Shown here: positions 12,335-14,269 of the stretch, piece after piece
Layout of the letters: every line of letters begins with the position of its first letter
Numbering within the stretch: the first letter of the stretch is position 1
NCBI GenBank assembly: GCA_934162685.1
Contig: CAKPJO010000019.1
Span: 1 to 14,269 of the forward strand
Reading direction: 5' to 3'
Origin: an uncultured Bacilli bacterium
Lineage (GTDB): Bacteria > Bacillota_I > Bacilli_A > RFN20 > CAG-826
DNA: 14,269 bases
Made by a program: the position numbers and the translations under genes
Notes under the pieces: model-generated
Told to the model about the DNA's origin: nothing
Database searches by the model: none
What the model saw: the letters and a program-made list of their open reading frames with translations, nothing else

Positions 12335-13171
12335 ATGGATAAATTAATTAAAATCGGTGAATTTTCTAAAATCAATCACGTGTCTATCCCTACACTTCGC
12401 TTGTATGATGAACTAGGTATATTAAAGCCTATTTATGTGGATAAAGATAGTAACTATCGCTATTATTCTATTAATCAAAATGCTCGCTTAGATATGATTC
12501 AATATATGCGCGAACTTAATATGAATTTAAGTGAAATAAAAAACATTCTTAATAGTAATGATTTGACATTAATTGAATCGACTTTAATTAAAAAGAAAAA
12601 GCAAATAAAAGACCAAATTAATGAATTGAATTTATCACTTACTGCCATTAATAGGACTATTGATTCTATTGAAAGATTTCGTAAATCTCCGAAAAAAGGA
12701 ATGATTACGATTGAATATATTCCACACCGAAAAATATATGCGATAGATACCAATATAAACTTCTATGAGCGTGATATTAGCGCTTATGAAGCAACTTTAA
12801 GTGATTTGAAAGACGATATGTTAAAAAATAATTTACCGCAAGTGTATTACTATAATGCCGGAAGTAGTATAAAGAAAGAAGACTTTATTAATAATAGGTA
12901 TATATCTGATAAAATATTCGTTTTTGTAGATAATGAATTTCCTTATTCTGAAAACATTAAAACTATTGAAAGCGGAATGTATGCTTGCATATATTTAGAT
13001 GATTTTGATGATGAGGTGGAATATGGGAAAAAACTATTGGATTATTGTAATTCTAATGGCTATGTAGTGAGCGGAGATTATATATGTGAAGTGATTACGG
13101 AATTTAATGTTTTTTCTGAAAAAAAGCGTTCAATGTATCTTAGATTACAAGTGCTATTGACATTTCGATAA
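12335..13171 (+). CDS. MerR-family transcriptional regulator with GyrI-like effector domain (BmrR type)
   Basis: A 278-residue protein. Residues 1-72 are a MerR winged helix: IKIGEFSKINHVSIPTLRLY, the wing YRYYSINQNARLDMIQYM, then LSEIKNILN. A long helix (~78-115, Lys/Asn/Leu-rich) would form the antiparallel dimer coiled coil. From ~122, ITIEYIPHRKIYAIDTN opens a C-terminal effector-binding domain like those of BmrR and GyrI, closing with RSMYLRLQVLL. These regulators twist promoters with 19-bp spacers when a ligand binds. The BmrR type usually senses hydrophobic or cationic compounds; the ligand here is unknown. AAAGGA precedes the ATG. A MerR-type promoter lies just downstream in front of the dehydrogenase gene. 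Confidence 0.9.
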   Translation: MDKLIKIGEFSKINHVSIPTLRLYDELGILKPIYVDKDSNYRYYSINQNARLDMIQYMRELNMNLSEIKNILNSNDLTLIESTLIKKKKQIKDQINELNLSLTAINRTIDSIERFRKSPKKGMITIEYIPHRKIYAIDTNINFYERDISAYEATLSDLKDDMLKNNLPQVYYYNAGSSIKKEDFINNRYISDKIFVFVDNEFPYSENIKTIESGMYACIYLDDFDDEVEYGKKLLDYCNSNGYVVSGDYICEVITEFNVFSEKKRSMYLRLQVLLTFR

Positions 13172-13189
13172 AAAATTATCGAATTAGTA

Positions 13190-13220
13190 TTGACTCTATT
13201 CCTAACTGAGACTTTAAAAT
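13190..13220 (+). promoter_or_regulatory. MerR-type promoter (19-bp spacer, dyad) of the dehydrogenase gene
   Basis: TTGACT (13190-13195) and TAAAAT (13215-13220) are separated by 19 bases rather than 17. The spacer region carries an imperfect 21-bp dyad (13192-13212) of form GnCTCnnTT-N3-AAnnGAGnC. A good -35, a long spacer and a dyad between the boxes are the hallmarks of promoters activated by MerR-family proteins, and such a gene lies immediately upstream. The start would be near 13227, ahead of AAGGAGGA. Confidence 0.65.
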
Positions 13221-13249
13221 ATAGTTGAACAAATAAGGAGGAATGCAAA

Positions 13250-14269
13250 ATGCAAAAGATTAAAGTTGTTCAATATGGTTGTGGAAAGATGGCTAAGTAT
13301 ATTCTTCGCTATTTATATGAACATGGCGCAGAAATCGTTGGAGCTATCGATGTTAATCCAAAAGTGGTTGGAATGGATGTTGGGGATTTTGCTGGTTTAG
13401 GAGTTAAAACAGGAGTATTAATTTCCAATGATGCCGATGCAGTATTAGATGGTTGTGATGCTGATGTAGCGGTTGTTACTTTATTTAGTTTAGTTAGTGA
13501 TTGCTATGATCATTATGTTAAATGCTTATCAAGAGGAATTAATGTTATTTCTACTTGTGAAGAAGCAACATATGCTTGGACAACAGATCCAGTTAGAATG
13601 AATAAATTAGATGTCCTTGCTAAACAAAATGGTTGCACATTTGTTGGCTCTGGTATGGAAGATACTTTCTGGGTCAATATGGTTGGTATGGTTGCAGGAT
13701 CTTGTAACTCTATTAAAAAGATTTGTGGTGCTGTTTCTTATAACGTTGAAGACTATGGCTTAGCTTTAGCAAAAGCACATGGTGTTGGTTTAAGTGCTGA
13801 TGAATTCGAAAAACAAATTGCTCATCCAGAAGAAATTGAACCTTCTTATGTTTGGAATTCAAATGAAGCTTTAGCGCATAAGATGGGCTGGACTATTAAG
13901 TCACAAACTCAAAAATGTGTTCCTTACTTCCATGACACTGATTTATACTCATCAACAATGGGTCGTGTAATTCCAAAAGGAGAATGTATTGGTATGGCAG
14001 CAGTTGTTACTACTGAAACATTCCAAGGGCCTATTATTGAAACACAATGCATTGGAAAAGTTTATGGACCTGATGATGGTGATATGTGTGATTGGACTAT
14101 TGAAGGTGAACCAAATGTGGAATTCCACGTTGTAAAACCGGCAACTGTAGAACATACATGCGCAACAATTGTAAATCGTATTCCAAGTTTAATTAAGGCT
14201 CCAGCTGGAGTAGTAACACTTGATGAACTTGAACCTATTTCTTATTTGACTTATCCAATGGAGTATCAT
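13250..14269 (+). CDS. DapB-fold dehydrogenase, 2,4-diaminopentanoate dehydrogenase-like, 3' end cut
   Basis: 340 residues are visible with no stop before the window edge. The N-terminus KVVQYGCGKMAKYILRYL is a Rossmann nucleotide-binding motif (GxGxM), followed by IVGAIDVNPKVVGMDVGDFAGLG, the DapB-type second strand with an acidic residue. CEEATYAW and GSGMEDTFW lie in the middle, and HTCATIVNRIPSLIKAPAGVVT near the end matches the late block of 2,4-diaminopentanoate dehydrogenases (Ord), which act in clostridial ornithine fermentation. The substrate is not proven by sequence, and other DapB-like dehydrogenases share these motifs. By comparison only a few residues are probably missing. AAGGAGGA precedes the chosen ATG by seven bases; the ATG at 13243 is out of frame and dies after six codons. 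Confidence 0.7.
   Translation, partial: MQKIKVVQYGCGKMAKYILRYLYEHGAEIVGAIDVNPKVVGMDVGDFAGLGVKTGVLISNDADAVLDGCDADVAVVTLFSLVSDCYDHYVKCLSRGINVISTCEEATYAWTTDPVRMNKLDVLAKQNGCTFVGSGMEDTFWVNMVGMVAGSCNSIKKICGAVSYNVEDYGLALAKAHGVGLSADEFEKQIAHPEEIEPSYVWNSNEALAHKMGWTIKSQTQKCVPYFHDTDLYSSTMGRVIPKGECIGMAAVVTTETFQGPIIETQCIGKVYGPDDGDMCDWTIEGEPNVEFHVVKPATVEHTCATIVNRIPSLIKAPAGVVTLDELEPISYLTYPMEYH

Noticed and set aside
13164..13183. Hairpin TTCGATA/TATCGAA over the MerR-gene stop codon as a terminator
   Set aside because: No T-tract follows, and the stem is AT-rich; it may help separate the genes but is not a recognisable terminator.
13952..14155. Reverse-strand frame inside the dehydrogenase gene
   Set aside because: It is a shadow of a clear coding frame, with no start signals.
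1..14269. CRISPR arrays, insertion sequences, tRNA or rRNA genes, and toxin-antitoxin or defence genes
   Set aside because: No regularly spaced repeats, transposase motifs, cloverleaf candidates or defence domains were seen on either strand.

Overview
The window is AT-rich, gene-dense bacterial chromosome. It reads as a low-GC Bacillota genome of class Bacilli, probably an uncultured lineage near the Erysipelotrichales/RF39/Mollicutes side. The support is a Bacillus-like ylbD-ylbE-ylbF-rsmD-coaD-ylbJ gene order, RNase J next to peptide deformylase, strong AGGAGG-type ribosome sites and U-tailed terminators. Trp is read from TGG, so the standard code applies. Of 20 complete stop codons, 19 are TAA, one is TAG and none is TGA. 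The taxon is inferred from family resemblance, not from a marker gene.

Layout. 1-1160 (+): the 3' part of NAD kinase, then a small membrane-anchored PTS EIIB-like protein that lacks the phosphocysteine, then a terminator. 1159-4608 (-): a Tyr/Asn-rich small protein, maf, RNase J, peptide deformylase and a 56-residue YjcZ-like membrane miniprotein. 4732-6833 (+): ylbD, ylbE, ylbF (ricF), a double hairpin region, rsmD and coaD. 6807-7664 (-): a shortened YlbJ-like membrane protein that overlaps the end of coaD. 7763-8026 (+): a Cys-rich CotD-like coat protein behind a sigma-K-like promoter. 8074-8826 (-): a membrane-anchored thioredoxin-like protein. 9042-10079 (+): a YitT-family membrane protein. 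10147-10716 (-): a DUF308/HdeD-like membrane protein. 10837-12170 (-): a thyA-folA operon. 12335 to the right edge (+): a MerR/BmrR-type regulator followed by a dehydrogenase of the 2,4-diaminopentanoate dehydrogenase type, cut by the window end.

How the genes fit together. The housekeeping genes cover NADP supply, dTMP and tetrahydrofolate synthesis, CoA synthesis, 16S rRNA methylation, N-terminal deformylation and RNA decay (RNase J, plus the RNase Y-associated factor YlbF). A second layer (YlbD, YlbJ, CotD-like, YjcZ-like and perhaps the Tyr-rich protein) points to endospore formation, or to remnants of it. At the right end, the MerR-type gene and the dehydrogenase look like a regulator/target pair, because the dehydrogenase promoter has the 19-bp spacer and the dyad typical of MerR-activated promoters.

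No rRNA, tRNA, CRISPR array, insertion sequence or phage gene was seen. No gene-free stretch exceeds about 215 bases. I did not find an unmistakably new multi-gene system. The most distinctive items are the Cys-less membrane EIIB domain, the MerR-type promoter of the dehydrogenase, the scattered spore genes and the structured def-rnj spacer.
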